This document shows, in pieces, positions 1-10,247 of a stretch of DNA of 64,000 nucleotides; position 1 is the first letter of the stretch, and every line of letters starts with the position of its first letter. Under the pieces are notes generated by a model. The model saw only the letters and a program-made list of their open reading frames with translations, made no database searches and was not told where the DNA came from. A program made the position numbers and the translations under genes. Location: contig NZ_JBAWKC010000001.1 in the NCBI RefSeq assembly GCF_044003965.1, positions 248,001 to 312,000 on the forward strand, read 5' to 3'. Source of the DNA: Yeosuana aquiaggeris (GTDB lineage: Bacteria; Bacteroidota; Bacteroidia; Flavobacteriales; Flavobacteriaceae).

Positions 1-252
1 GACGACATTACTAAAATAGAAGAGAGCTCATCTATTATATTAAATAAATCGATCTCTAAAACTGATTTGATTATTTTAAAATCTGATGATTCTATCAATG
101 CGATTTCTAAAACCTCCGCAGGGTATGACTTACTAATCCTTGGAACGCCTCAAAAAGATAATTGGATTAATGTGCTTTTTGGAACAGGTAAAGATAAATT
201 TACAGAAAAATCAGCTTGTTCTGTATTAAGACTTACCATGAAAGATAACTAA
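1..252 (+). CDS. Universal stress protein domain, C-terminal end (partial)
   Basis: The reading frame is open from the first base, so only the last 83 residues are visible. The segment GYDLLILGTPQKDNW followed by CSVLRLTMKDN resembles the end of a UspA fold, where a glycine-rich nucleotide-binding loop precedes the last beta strand. In flavobacteria such domains occur as stand-alone stress proteins or as the cytoplasmic tail of amino acid permeases; the visible part cannot tell these apart. The gene ends 57 bases before the antiporter on the same strand, so the two may be co-transcribed. Family assignment is an inference from a short tail. Confidence 0.5.
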   Translation, partial: DDITKIEESSSIILNKSISKTDLIILKSDDSINAISKTSAGYDLLILGTPQKDNWINVLFGTGKDKFTEKSACSVLRLTMKDN

Positions 253-309
253 ATTATTTATTTTAGTTATTCTTATTTACCTTTACTCAAAACAAGCAAA
301 AAAAGATTT

Positions 310-2160
310 ATGTTAGCATTAGCGGGTATTGTTATTTTAGGAATTTTAGCCCAATGGGTCGCTTGGAAATTGAAAATACCAGCCATTTTACCTTTAATCC
401 TTATTGGCTTATTAGTAGGGCCTGTTGCTTCTGAATACTTGTCGGCTGACGGGACCAAATGGATTCAACCTATTTGGGACGGAAATGAAGGGCTTTTTCC
501 AGGAGAAAGCTTATTTTATTTTGTATCCCTTGCCATCAGTATTATTTTATTTGAAGGGGGTTTGACACTAAAGCTGGGAGAGATAAAAAATGTAGGCCCA
601 ATTATTACAAAGCTCATTACAATAGGTTCTTTAGTTACTTTTTTTGGTGCAGCAATTGCCGCGCATTATGTATTCTATTTAAGCTGGGAAATCTGTTTTT
701 TATTTGCGGCCTTGATAATCGTTACTGGCCCAACAGTAATTACACCTATTTTAAGAAATATACCACTAAAAAAGGATGTGTCGGCAGTTTTAAAATGGGA
801 AGGTATTTTAATAGACCCTATCGGAGCCTTGGTTGCCGTACTTGTTTTTGAATTTATTAGTGTTGAAGCTGGAGGCGAGTTTACAAAAACGGCATTAATA
901 GAATTTGGTAAGATTGTATTGTTCGGTTCTACATTCGGATTTACTTTTGCACATGCCTTGAATTTTTCCATCAACAAAAAGTTAATACCACACTATCTAT
1001 TGAATGTATTTGCTTTAGCTGCTGTTTTAGGTGTTTTTGTTTTGTCTGACGTCTTTGCTCATGAATCGGGTTTGCTGGCAGTTGTGGTTATGGGTATGGT
1101 ATTAGGAAACTCCAAATCGCCTTATTTAAAGGAACTGCTTTATTTTAAGGAATCATTAAGTGTTTTACTAATCTCTATTTTATTCATTCTCCTTGCAGCG
1201 AATATTAATATTGATGATTTATTCTTAATTTATAATTGGAATGCGGTTATATTGTTTGCTTTAGTGGTTTTTTTAATACGTCCTTTAGGCGTATTTATTA
1301 GCACACACAAGTCAACACTAAAATTTAATGAAAAGCTTTTTATTAGTTGGGTTGGCCCAAGAGGAATCGTGGCAGCAGGGATTGCCTCTTTATTTGGTTT
1401 AACACTTGCTAAAAAAGGGATAGTTGATGCACAATATATCACGCCCTTGGTATTTATGATTGTTCTGGGGACGGTTTTACTTAACGCAACAACAGCCAGA
1501 CCTTTTGCTAAATTAATAGGTGTTTTTCTTGTGAGATCGGAAGGTATTTTAATTGTTGGAGCCTCTCAATTTTCTAGATTAATTGGCAGATATTTGGAAG
1601 ATAATGGACGACATGTAGTCTTAATAGACAGCAACCAAACCAATATAAAATTAGCACAAGAACTAGATTTAGAAGCGATTAATGTTGATATTTATTCTGA
1701 TACATTAGAGGATAATATTGAGCTTAATGACGTGGGTTTTTTAATGGCTTTAACAGGCAGTGCCGACATTAATAAATATGCAATTAGCAAGTTTCAAGCA
1801 CAATTTGGAGAAAACGGTTCCTTTAGGTTAATTACCGTCGAAGAAATGAATGGTCCAGAAGAAAACACTCCTAAAGAAGGTTTGTTTTCGCACACCGATG
1901 ATTTCATTCAACTAACAGAAGTAGCTCGTAAATATCCTAAAATTCACGAAATTGAAATTAAAGACAGAGCGCATTATGAAGAGTTAATTGAGATCACTAA
2001 TGCCGACCCAGATAGAATTCCGCTTTTAGTTAAAGATAAAAGAGGGGTATTAGAAATTATTTCTTCTTATAACAAAGCGATTAGTAAAGTGGAAAAAGGC
2101 TATAAGTTCGTGTATTTAGGAAAACGAATTAATGAAATAAAAACCCCTAAGTTAAATTAA
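310..2160 (+). CDS. Cation:proton antiporter (CPA1/NhaP type) with C-terminal nucleotide-binding domain
   Basis: This 616-residue protein has about twelve hydrophobic segments over residues 1-400, then a soluble tail. Family motifs seen are TGPTVI near residue 136, DPIGA near 170 with the likely ion-binding aspartate, and GPRGIVAAG near 348. The tail begins near residue 410 with a Rossmann-like GILIVGASQ strand and turn, then VVLIDSN, as in TrkA-N/RCK domains that sense nucleotides or ions. The expected role is Na+ or K+ export in exchange for protons at the inner membrane, affecting pH and salt tolerance. The ATG start leads straight into the first membrane segment. The cation cannot be read from sequence. 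The stop codon lies inside a hairpin shared with the convergent gene. Confidence 0.85.
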   Translation: MLALAGIVILGILAQWVAWKLKIPAILPLILIGLLVGPVASEYLSADGTKWIQPIWDGNEGLFPGESLFYFVSLAISIILFEGGLTLKLGEIKNVGPIITKLITIGSLVTFFGAAIAAHYVFYLSWEICFLFAALIIVTGPTVITPILRNIPLKKDVSAVLKWEGILIDPIGALVAVLVFEFISVEAGGEFTKTALIEFGKIVLFGSTFGFTFAHALNFSINKKLIPHYLLNVFALAAVLGVFVLSDVFAHESGLLAVVVMGMVLGNSKSPYLKELLYFKESLSVLLISILFILLAANINIDDLFLIYNWNAVILFALVVFLIRPLGVFISTHKSTLKFNEKLFISWVGPRGIVAAGIASLFGLTLAKKGIVDAQYITPLVFMIVLGTVLLNATTARPFAKLIGVFLVRSEGILIVGASQFSRLIGRYLEDNGRHVVLIDSNQTNIKLAQELDLEAINVDIYSDTLEDNIELNDVGFLMALTGSADINKYAISKFQAQFGENGSFRLITVEEMNGPEENTPKEGLFSHTDDFIQLTEVARKYPKIHEIEIKDRAHYEELIEITNADPDRIPLLVKDKRGVLEIISSYNKAISKVEKGYKFVYLGKRINEIKTPKLN

Positions 2161-2171
2161 AACCTAGGGGT
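2143..2171. terminator. Convergent terminator hairpin
   Basis: ACCCCTA (2143-2149) pairs with TAGGGGT (2165-2171), and the stem can extend inward by GTT/AAC after one mismatch. On the minus strand the stem is followed by TTTTATTTC, so it could end the glucan operon. On the plus strand it sits across the antiporter stop codon. Function is inferred from placement between convergent genes. Confidence 0.5.
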
Positions 2172-2197
2172 CATTTATAGATTAAATAACGTTAAGA

Positions 2198-4600
2198 TTA
2201 TTTAATATGAATTTCTGTAAAGTCTTTGCTGATAATTAAAGTAGTCTCTCCGTTGTCTTTTATATCCTCACAGATAAACCCTTCTTTATCAATTTCTAAC
2301 TTGGTTACTTTAAATGGCAATCCATGTAATCTGAGTTTAAATGTTTCATAAGGAGCAGTATATTTCCCAGATTTGTACTGTTGAATGATTAATTCATTTT
2401 CCTTACCAATGAGTGTTAAGTCCCTAAGACTGTACCTTCCTTTAATATAATCATACCCATCATGGGCATCATCATAAATTTGAGAAGTTTCTTTTCCTCT
2501 TTTGAAGTAAATATCAAGCACAACTTCTTCAATTTCCTTTTCTCCTACATATTGTTGTACCGGGTATTTTGGAATAATAGCGCCTTCTTTAATAAAAATG
2601 GGCATTGAGTCTAAATCAGCATCTACCCATAATTCTTGTCCGCCTTCAACTACTTCATCTGTCCAGAAATTATACCAATTTCCAACGGGTAAGTACATTC
2701 TTCGGCCTTTAGCATTTGGTTCTAATATTGGGCATATCAATATTTTTTCACCAAAGACAAATTCGTCATTTCTGTAGTGCGTATGTGGGTCTTGTTGATC
2801 AAATAAGACTAAAGATTTTAATATTGGAATACCTTCATTAGCATACCTCCAAAAAGCAGTATATAAATAAGGCAGTAATTCATACCTTAATTCAATAAAT
2901 TTTCTAACCACATTGGTTATGTTAGTGCCAAAAGCCCAAGGCTCTTGATCACCATGATCCCCCGATGAATGCGTTCTACAAAACGGATGAAAAACACCCA
3001 ACTGAATCCAGCGCGCATACAATTCGCCGTTTGGTTGCTCTGCAAAACCTCCAATATCAGAACCCACAAAAGAGTAGCCGGACATACACATGCGTTGTGC
3101 CTGTATATTAGCAATACTTAAATGTTCCCATGTGGCCACATTATCTCCTGTCCAGGTAGAGGTATAACGTTGTGTTCCAGAATATGCTGCACGTGTGATG
3201 ACAAAAGGCCTCTTAGGGTAAGAGAATTTTTTCAAACCTTGGTAGGTGGCCCTGGCCATTTGCATGCCATAAATATTATGAGCTTTTCTGTGGCTACATC
3301 TGTTTCCATCATATTCGTGCCTTACATCATTTGGGAAAGTTTTCCCTGGCACATCCATAACGGCCGGCTCATTCATATCATTCCACACCCCTTTAACACC
3401 TATATCTTCGACAAGTTCTTTAAATAAGTCTGACCACCATTCACGAACTTCTGGGTTTGTGAAGTCTGGAAAATAACATTCTCCAGGCCAAACCTTTCCT
3501 TTCATATAAGGGCCATCAGCTCGTTTACAGAAATAGTCCTTATCCAGACCTTCTTTAAACACACTATAATCATCGTCAATTTTAATCCCTGGATCAATAA
3601 TAACAATGGTTTTAAATCCGTCATCAGCCAATTCTTTTACCATTCTCTTAGGGTCTGGAAAGTATTCTTTATTCCAGGTAAAGCACCTAAAGCCTTCCAT
3701 ATAATCAATGTCTAAATAAATGGCATCACAAGGAATTTTTAATTTTCTGAACTTTGCGGCAATGGCTTTAACGTTAGATTCTGGATAGTAACTCCATTTA
3801 CACTGATGATATCCTAAAGTCCATAATGCGGGCATTTCATGAGGTCTTCCTGTTAAGTCTGTATAGTTTGTAACCACTTCAGACATGTCAGGACCATAAA
3901 AAAAGTAATAGTTCATTTCACCGCCTTGAGCCCAAAAACTAGTTATATTTCTACGTTCATGGCAAAAATCGAAGAAAGAACGAAAGGTGTTATCAAAAAA
4001 GATTCCGTAGGCATTTTTGTTTTGTAAAAGACCAGTATAAAACGGGATGGCTTTATAAATGGGATCGGTATCTTTTCCAAAAGCATAAGAATCAGTAACC
4101 CAGTTTTCAAAGCGTTTACCCTTTAAATTGTTATCAACCGGCTTGTCTCCTAAACCATAATATGCTTCACCTGTATGAGATGTTTTTGACATTTTAACAA
4201 TGTCCCCACCAAATTCATAGCTTTCTTCCCAGTGAAACCCAATTTCGTCTTCACATATAAGTGATTTATCTTTGCTGTCAAAAATAGCTGTGCGTGTGTC
4301 AGCTTTTGAGACATGGCAAATTAATTTTGAAGTCGTGATGATATACTTATCAGGATCTTCTGTAACCTCAAGGAAATTATACCCTCTGCTGGCATATTTT
4401 GTAATGGCATAAGAAAAATCTTTATCAAAATTACCTCGAGTTGTATATCTGAATCTTAAAACACTATCTCTTACAACTGTGATATGCAATATCACATTGT
4501 TTTCAGTAGTAAAAGCCAGCGTATCTAAGTTTTTTTTGTATGAAATTATTTTGGACGGAAACAGGTTCCCTTTATATTCTAATTCAGTATTTAATATCAT
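2198..4600 (-). CDS. Glycoside hydrolase family 31 alpha-glucosidase
   Basis: This 800-residue protein carries the GH31 signature WNDMNEP with the presumed nucleophile Asp408, and WTGDN with the presumed acid/base Asp486. An N-terminal beta-sandwich (about residues 1-240) precedes the TIM barrel, and C-terminal beta domains follow. No signal peptide is seen, so a cytoplasmic enzyme is likely. The family removes terminal alpha-linked glucose from malto-oligosaccharides, though some members act on other alpha linkages. It is the last gene of the minus-strand glucan operon, 135 bases after glgB, which suggests a role in trimming or recycling glucan. Exact linkage preference is not visible. Confidence 0.92.
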   Translation of the reverse strand: MILNTELEYKGNLFPSKIISYKKNLDTLAFTTENNVILHITVVRDSVLRFRYTTRGNFDKDFSYAITKYASRGYNFLEVTEDPDKYIITTSKLICHVSKADTRTAIFDSKDKSLICEDEIGFHWEESYEFGGDIVKMSKTSHTGEAYYGLGDKPVDNNLKGKRFENWVTDSYAFGKDTDPIYKAIPFYTGLLQNKNAYGIFFDNTFRSFFDFCHERRNITSFWAQGGEMNYYFFYGPDMSEVVTNYTDLTGRPHEMPALWTLGYHQCKWSYYPESNVKAIAAKFRKLKIPCDAIYLDIDYMEGFRCFTWNKEYFPDPKRMVKELADDGFKTIVIIDPGIKIDDDYSVFKEGLDKDYFCKRADGPYMKGKVWPGECYFPDFTNPEVREWWSDLFKELVEDIGVKGVWNDMNEPAVMDVPGKTFPNDVRHEYDGNRCSHRKAHNIYGMQMARATYQGLKKFSYPKRPFVITRAAYSGTQRYTSTWTGDNVATWEHLSIANIQAQRMCMSGYSFVGSDIGGFAEQPNGELYARWIQLGVFHPFCRTHSSGDHGDQEPWAFGTNITNVVRKFIELRYELLPYLYTAFWRYANEGIPILKSLVLFDQQDPHTHYRNDEFVFGEKILICPILEPNAKGRRMYLPVGNWYNFWTDEVVEGGQELWVDADLDSMPIFIKEGAIIPKYPVQQYVGEKEIEEVVLDIYFKRGKETSQIYDDAHDGYDYIKGRYSLRDLTLIGKENELIIQQYKSGKYTAPYETFKLRLHGLPFKVTKLEIDKEGFICEDIKDNGETTLIISKDFTEIHIK

Positions 4601-4649
4601 GAATAATGCAATTTAGTAAGAAGGCGAAAATACTAAATTTAATAAATTT

Positions 4650-4682
4650 AGCGCCCCTTTTTTTTACAAAAAGAAAGGCGCT
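4650..4682. other. Hairpin between glgB and the GH31 gene
   Basis: AGCGCC (4650-4655) pairs with GGCGCT (4677-4682), and CTTTTT can pair with AAAAAG inside it. No long T-run follows on the minus strand, so this could be an attenuator, an RNA-processing or stability hairpin, or a weak terminator that lowers GH31 expression relative to glgB. Only the inverted repeat is seen directly. Confidence 0.4.
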
Positions 4683-4735
4683 TTATTGTGTATTTTGTAA
4701 TGTTAGAGGTAAAATATTAATCAAACTCTAACAAT

Positions 4736-6646
4736 CTATGGTTTTATATTAAAAACACACATGCCTAAAGGAGGTAAAACAACCTCAGCAGAATATTCTT
4801 TACCATTCCATGGCTGTTTCTTTATTGTTATGGATTTTTTGTTGGAAACGCCACTGCCGCCAAATTCTTCAGCATCACTATTGAACACTTCAGAAAGTTT
4901 TCCTTTTACAGGAAGACCTATATGGTATTTTTCGTGAACTTTAGGGGTAAGATTACAAACGACCACGACATTGTTTTCTTCTTTATAGCCTTTTCTAATA
5001 TAAGAAATGACCGAATTTTGATGATCGTCATAACTTATCCACTCAAAGCCTTCACCACTAAAGGCTTTTTCAAATAATGCCGGCGTCGTTTTATAAAAAG
5101 AGTTTAAGGATTTAAAATAATTTTGAAGCGTTTTATGGGATTTGTATTCTAATAAATTCCAGTCTAAACTACCTTCAAAATCCCACTCGCTAGATTGTCC
5201 AAACTCACCACCCATAAACAGTAATTTGGTGCCAGGATGTGTAAACATATATCCATAAAGCAAGCGTAAATTGGCAAATCTTTGCCATTCATCTCCAGGC
5301 ATTCTTCCTAAGATTGATTTCTTGCCATAAACCACTTCATCATGTGATAATGGCAACATAAAGTTTTCAGTAAATGCGTAGGCTAAACTGAATGTGATTT
5401 CATTCTGATGGTATTTTCTGTAAATGGAATCCTTTGCAAAATATTCTAAAGTATCATGCATCCAGCCCATCATCCATTTCATTCCAAAACCAAGCCCTCC
5501 AATAAACGTTGGTTTTGAAACCATAGGAAACGCTGTTGATTCCTCGGCAATGGTTTGTACGTCTGGAAAAGATTTATAAACCTCTTCATTTAATTCTTTT
5601 AGAAAATCTATGACTTCAAGGTTTTCTCTTCCTCCGTAAATATTAGGCTCCCATTCTCCATCTTTTCTGGAGTAGTCTAAAAACAACATAGAGGCTACCG
5701 CATCAACACGCAGACCGTCCGCATGATATTGTTCTAGCCAAAACACAGCGTTACTAATTAAAAATGATTTTACTTCATTACGGCCATAGTTAAAAATCAA
5801 GCTTTTCCAGTCCTGATGATAGCCTTTTCTTCTATCTGGATGTTCATATAGGGATGAGCCATCAAAAAAGCCAAGACCGTGCGCATCTTCTGGGAAATGA
5901 GAAGGTACCCAATCTAAAATAATCCCTATATCGCTTTGATGTAGTTTATCTACTAAATATTTAAATTCTTCTGGATATCCAAACCTTGAAGTTGGTGCAA
6001 AGTAACCCGTAATTTGGTAACCCCAAGATGGGTCATATGGAAATTCCATAATGGGCATCAATTCAACATGTGTAAAATTCATATCTTTGACATAGCTTAC
6101 TAAGTCATCTGCCAATTCATAATAGGATAAAAAACGATCCTCTTCCAGATGTTTTTTCCACGACCCTAAATGAACCTCATAAACAGAGTATGGTGCATCA
6201 AGCGCATTGTGTTTTTTTCGTTTTTTCATCCAGGTTTTATCCTTCCATTTATAGGAGTCATCCCAAACAATGGAAGCTGTTTTTGGTGGATGTTCACAGC
6301 GTCTTGCATAAGGATCTGCTTTCTCTGTTTTTATGTCATTATGATGACTATGAATTTTATATTTATAGGTATTCCCTTTACCTACAAAGGGAATAAAACC
6401 TTCCCAGATACCGCTTCCATCCCATCTAACGTTTAATTGATGCTCCCCTTCAATCCAAAAGTTAAAATCACCAATAACAGAGACTTTTTTAGCGCTGGGT
6501 GCCCAAACCGCAAAATAGGTTCCTTCAATACCATCAACAGTCGCCAGATGAGACCCGAATTTTTCATAAAGTCTATAATGTTTTCCTGCTTTGAATAAAT
6601 TAATGTCGAAGTCTGTAAACAGACTGTAAGCTTTTACTTGTGCCAT
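4736..6646 (-). CDS. glgB: 1,4-alpha-glucan branching enzyme
   Basis: GlgB cuts alpha-1,4 chains and re-attaches them through alpha-1,6 bonds. The 636-residue protein has an N-terminal CBM48/early-set domain (FAVWAPSAKKVSVIGDFNFW, about residues 45-65) and a GH13 barrel. Catalytic motifs are DGLRVDAVAS with Asp315, IAEEST with Glu368/369, and LSHDEV with the third acidic residue. Length fits the shorter GlgB class. It starts 3 bases after the maltokinase stop, so the two are translationally close. Within this operon it would branch the linear chains made by GlgE. Confidence 0.95.
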   Translation of the reverse strand: MAQVKAYSLFTDFDINLFKAGKHYRLYEKFGSHLATVDGIEGTYFAVWAPSAKKVSVIGDFNFWIEGEHQLNVRWDGSGIWEGFIPFVGKGNTYKYKIHSHHNDIKTEKADPYARRCEHPPKTASIVWDDSYKWKDKTWMKKRKKHNALDAPYSVYEVHLGSWKKHLEEDRFLSYYELADDLVSYVKDMNFTHVELMPIMEFPYDPSWGYQITGYFAPTSRFGYPEEFKYLVDKLHQSDIGIILDWVPSHFPEDAHGLGFFDGSSLYEHPDRRKGYHQDWKSLIFNYGRNEVKSFLISNAVFWLEQYHADGLRVDAVASMLFLDYSRKDGEWEPNIYGGRENLEVIDFLKELNEEVYKSFPDVQTIAEESTAFPMVSKPTFIGGLGFGMKWMMGWMHDTLEYFAKDSIYRKYHQNEITFSLAYAFTENFMLPLSHDEVVYGKKSILGRMPGDEWQRFANLRLLYGYMFTHPGTKLLFMGGEFGQSSEWDFEGSLDWNLLEYKSHKTLQNYFKSLNSFYKTTPALFEKAFSGEGFEWISYDDHQNSVISYIRKGYKEENNVVVVCNLTPKVHEKYHIGLPVKGKLSEVFNSDAEEFGGSGVSNKKSITIKKQPWNGKEYSAEVVLPPLGMCVFNIKP

Positions 6647-6649
6647 GTA

Positions 6650-8281
6650 TTAATGATTAATGATATTAGAAATTCCTTTCAAAGGAATGACAGCCCATTG
6701 TGGGCGCGAATTAAGTTCATAACCTAATTCATAAACTGCTTTTTCTAGCAGGCAGTATTTTAATATAAATAGACGTTCTTGATTGTAGCCTAAATTTAAA
6801 TTGGCATTTTGTGTTTCAGTAACATAGGTTCCTAAAAATAAACCTGTAATGTAGCGATAAAGTATTTCGCCCGCTTTAAACAAATCCTCTTGAGGGGCTT
6901 TATAATGGTTTATATTGTTAAAAATAGTAGCATAAATAGCATAATGAAATGATCTAAACAGCCCGGCAACATCTTTTAAAGGAGGCTGTTTAACTTTTCT
7001 GTCTCTGATAGTGCTTTCAGGCTCGCCTTCAAAGTCTAAAATATAAAAATCATCATCTTTTACTAAAACCTGCCCTAAATGATAATCGCCATGAACACGA
7101 ATACGCTCTCCTTTAAGTTTAGTCCAGTCAAAAGTAACAAAGCGCTTTCTAATGATGTTTTTCTTGTTGAGAAACTCATGTGCTAATTCCAGGGCTAAAC
7201 CGTCTAATTTATGTAAATTATTTTCAATAGTATTTAATCTGTTTTGGAATTGGTAAAGCATTCTATTCTTTAACCAAACCGTATAATCATCATTAAAATG
7301 GGTTGGGGTAAAAGCCGTTTCTTCAAATTCAGACCCCAGTGCAATATGCATTTCTGCGGTGCGCTTTGCTAAGGTTTTAATTTTTGAAAACAAGTTTAAG
7401 CCGGCCCAGTCAATAATTTGTGGTGGTATATCACGAATATTAAGACGCTGAAACAAGGCAGTATTGGGTAAGGAATCAATTTTAATGTTTTTGTATTCTA
7501 AATTAGAAAACACTTTATGTAGCTCTTTAAGCATGTAGTCCCAGGCGTCTCCGTCATTTGGCACCAGTTCTTGTAATAGACCTATAGTGATATTATCATT
7601 ATCCGAATCTACTACATTAATACAACCTAAATAAGCAGGAGTGTTTTTGAAACCCTTTTTTTCAGATAGAAACTGGCTCATTTCAAAATCAGGATTTTTA
7701 TCGGCGTAAAGGCGTCTGAAAAACTTTAAAACATACTTGTCATTGTAAATTATAGAAGTATTGCTTTGTTCTAAGCCCATAAACCTTGAAGACTCATAGG
7801 AGACATTTGTAAAAAACCGGCTTTTTTGGTATTGTACTTTGGTGGTGTCTTTTGGAAGCGCCGTAAGAATACGTTCAAAAACTAATTTTCTAAACGATTC
7901 TAAATTGGTGGCGTCAATTATATAACCTTGGTTTCCTTTGATGCTAATGGGAAGAATGCGGTCCTTTGGCGCAAAATCTTCATCTGTTACAAAAGCAATT
8001 GGCAAAAAATAATGCTGATAAAAGGCTTCAACAAAATCAATTTCAAGAATTAAACCATAATACACCTCACCGAATTGCTGAATTCGAAAATATTCGGCTA
8101 GTTCTATGTATTTAATAACGCTTGCTTTTCCACCATACCAGCGTTGTTTTAAAATATAATCACCTAAAACGTCTGACAGAAAAACTTTAACAAAAGCTTT
8201 ATTATCCAATAAATCTTCCCAATTATCATCGAAATTTAATGATTTTGGCGCAGGAGTTTTTATGTCATTTTTTTTAGACAT
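6650..8281 (-). CDS. mak: Maltokinase (maltose to maltose-1-phosphate)
   Basis: This 543-residue protein has the Mak/Pep2 family layout: an N-terminal cap with KQRWYGGK (about residues 45-52) and a kinase-like lobe containing VHGDYHLGQVLV near residue 400 and YILDFEGEP, which serve as catalytic loop and metal-binding motif. Maltokinase uses ATP to make maltose-1-phosphate, the GlgE substrate, usually from maltose supplied by trehalose synthase TreS. It is packed between glgE (2-base gap) and glgB (3-base gap), which strongly supports the pathway role. No TreS domain is fused to it and none is found in the window. Confidence 0.88.
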   Translation of the reverse strand: MSKKNDIKTPAPKSLNFDDNWEDLLDNKAFVKVFLSDVLGDYILKQRWYGGKASVIKYIELAEYFRIQQFGEVYYGLILEIDFVEAFYQHYFLPIAFVTDEDFAPKDRILPISIKGNQGYIIDATNLESFRKLVFERILTALPKDTTKVQYQKSRFFTNVSYESSRFMGLEQSNTSIIYNDKYVLKFFRRLYADKNPDFEMSQFLSEKKGFKNTPAYLGCINVVDSDNDNITIGLLQELVPNDGDAWDYMLKELHKVFSNLEYKNIKIDSLPNTALFQRLNIRDIPPQIIDWAGLNLFSKIKTLAKRTAEMHIALGSEFEETAFTPTHFNDDYTVWLKNRMLYQFQNRLNTIENNLHKLDGLALELAHEFLNKKNIIRKRFVTFDWTKLKGERIRVHGDYHLGQVLVKDDDFYILDFEGEPESTIRDRKVKQPPLKDVAGLFRSFHYAIYATIFNNINHYKAPQEDLFKAGEILYRYITGLFLGTYVTETQNANLNLGYNQERLFILKYCLLEKAVYELGYELNSRPQWAVIPLKGISNIINH

Positions 8282-8283
8282 GA

Positions 8284-10221
8284 TTACTTAGTGATCTTAA
8301 AAATATGAAAAGGCAGCGTTGGATGTAATTCAACATAATTCCATTCATTATACCAATTATAAACGCTTTCGGTTACTAAATCATGCATTTGATAAGCGCG
8401 CTCTTGATTTATTTTTAAATCATTCAAAGGAACTTTCACGGAACCTTGTTGTGAATAATAAGGATCCAGGCTTATTATAATTAAAAGCTCATTAGTTTTA
8501 GCATCATTCCACTTATAAAAAGCCATTAAGTTATTATTTTCTATATAACAGAATTTAATGTTATTTGTTTGCTGAAGCGCTTCGTTTTGATGTCTTAATT
8601 GATTGACTTTGGTAATAATAGTGGTGAGCTTATTTTCTTTATACCAATCATAATAACATAACTGAAATTTTTCAGAATTCAAATATTCTTCTTTCCCGGG
8701 TATGGCAGCATCAATCATTTGTTCAAAGACAGGACCATAGATTCCTATATTGGAACTTAATGTGGCGGCTAAAACATAGCGTTGAATGTATTTTGATTCA
8801 TTGGCTCCTTGTAAGTGGTATGGGTTAATATCCGGCGTATTAGGCCAGAAATTTGGACGCATATACTCACGTTGCTCCGTTTTTGTTAATTCTTCAATAT
8901 ATTCTATGAGTTCTTGTTTGTTGTTTCTCCAGGTAAAATAAGTGTAAGATTGGGTGTATCCCTGTTTTCCCAACTGCTGCATTACTTTTGGTCTTGTAAA
9001 GGCTTCTGCTAAAAACAAAACATCAGGGTGTTTCGCTTTTACTTCATTTATTATCCAATTCCAGAAATAATAGGGTTTCGTATGTGGATTATCTACTCTA
9101 AACACATTGATACCGCAATCAATCCAATAAAATAAGGTGTCTAAACATTCTTGCCACAGGTTTTTATAGTCCTTGGTTTCCCAGTAAATAGGCAAAATAT
9201 CCTGATACTTTTTTGGTGGATTTTCAGCATATTGAACGGTGCCATCTGGGCGCCACTTAAACCAATCCGGATGTTCCTTTACCCAAGGATGGTCTGGAGC
9301 TGCCTGAAGGGCATAATCCATCGCGATTTCAATATTAAGTTCTTTAGCCTTTTTAATTAAAGCTTTAAAATCTTCAATAGAACCTAATTGCTGGTTAATG
9401 TCTTTATGACCACCGTATTGAGAACCTATGCCCCATGTAGAACCTACGTCTCCTTCATAGGCTGTTGTGGTGTTGTTTTTGCCCTTCCTGTTAACTTCTC
9501 CTATTGGGTGAATTGGCGGAAAGTATAAAGTGTCAAAACCCATTTTAGCAACTTTAGGCAACAACCTTTCACAGTCTTTAAAAGTGCCATGCACACCAGG
9601 CTGTTGAGATGCTGAGCGCGGGAAAAATTCGTACCAGGTACTAAACCTTGCTTTTAATCTATCAACATAAACTGGGTATTCTTTGGAGTTGTTTGCTAAT
9701 TTTTTTTCTGGATATTTTGTAAAAATATCATGAAGTTTTTTACTGGTGGCTTCTTTAATGGCCTCTTGATAGTGTTGTTCATTTTCAAACACCTCTTTTA
9801 ATCTATCAAGATATTTTTTTTCAGCATCATTACTTTTTTTGCTTGTAGTTTTTAGGAATTCCATACCTTCAAGCAATTCAGATTTAACGTGTTGATTGTC
9901 TTCTATCTTTCTTTGAATACCATGTTGCCAGTTAAGCGCATAATCAACCCAAGCTTCAACCTTATAAGCATAATAACCTTGTTTTTCAACAGTAAATGCG
10001 GCTTTCCATTCGTCATTACCAATAAGGTTCATCCGGGTTTCACTCCATTTTTTTTCTGATTCATGTTTGTATAGTACAGAAGCAGCTATAATATCGTGTC
10101 CGTCACCAAGAACGTTCGCATCAACGGCTACTACTTCACCAACAACCCGTTTTATATAAAAGTCGCCGTTATTTATTTTTGGGTAAACATAATCAATGAC
10201 AACCCTTTTTTGATTTTGCAT
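8284..10221 (-). CDS. glgE: Alpha-1,4-glucan:maltose-1-phosphate maltosyltransferase
   Basis: GlgE transfers maltosyl units from alpha-maltose-1-phosphate onto glucan chains. The 645-residue protein has the family N-terminal beta-sandwich, where DVNVLGDGHD-type spacing is seen as VDANVLGDGHD. The GH13_3 barrel carries NVFRVDNPHTKP with presumed nucleophile Asp377 and FLAEAFTRP with Glu406. The FRVDNPHTK motif separates GlgE from ordinary amylases. It follows glgC by 26 bases and precedes maltokinase by 2. No signal peptide is seen, so it is cytoplasmic. An alternative reading as a plain alpha-amylase is unlikely given the motif and neighbours. Confidence 0.93.
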   Translation of the reverse strand: MQNQKRVVIDYVYPKINNGDFYIKRVVGEVVAVDANVLGDGHDIIAASVLYKHESEKKWSETRMNLIGNDEWKAAFTVEKQGYYAYKVEAWVDYALNWQHGIQRKIEDNQHVKSELLEGMEFLKTTSKKSNDAEKKYLDRLKEVFENEQHYQEAIKEATSKKLHDIFTKYPEKKLANNSKEYPVYVDRLKARFSTWYEFFPRSASQQPGVHGTFKDCERLLPKVAKMGFDTLYFPPIHPIGEVNRKGKNNTTTAYEGDVGSTWGIGSQYGGHKDINQQLGSIEDFKALIKKAKELNIEIAMDYALQAAPDHPWVKEHPDWFKWRPDGTVQYAENPPKKYQDILPIYWETKDYKNLWQECLDTLFYWIDCGINVFRVDNPHTKPYYFWNWIINEVKAKHPDVLFLAEAFTRPKVMQQLGKQGYTQSYTYFTWRNNKQELIEYIEELTKTEQREYMRPNFWPNTPDINPYHLQGANESKYIQRYVLAATLSSNIGIYGPVFEQMIDAAIPGKEEYLNSEKFQLCYYDWYKENKLTTIITKVNQLRHQNEALQQTNNIKFCYIENNNLMAFYKWNDAKTNELLIIISLDPYYSQQGSVKVPLNDLKINQERAYQMHDLVTESVYNWYNEWNYVELHPTLPFHIFKITK

Positions 10222-10247
10222 TATTTGTTTAGATTTGAGTCAATAAA

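Noticed and set aside
675..977. Minus-strand frame inside the antiporter gene
   Set aside because: It lies wholly within a well-supported membrane-protein gene on the other strand and shows no protein-like pattern. The same reasoning removed many similar antisense frames.
8284..10221. Annotation as trehalose synthase or alpha-amylase
   Set aside because: The FRVDNPHTK motif, N-terminal sandwich and placement next to maltokinase identify GlgE. TreS has a different motif set and length.
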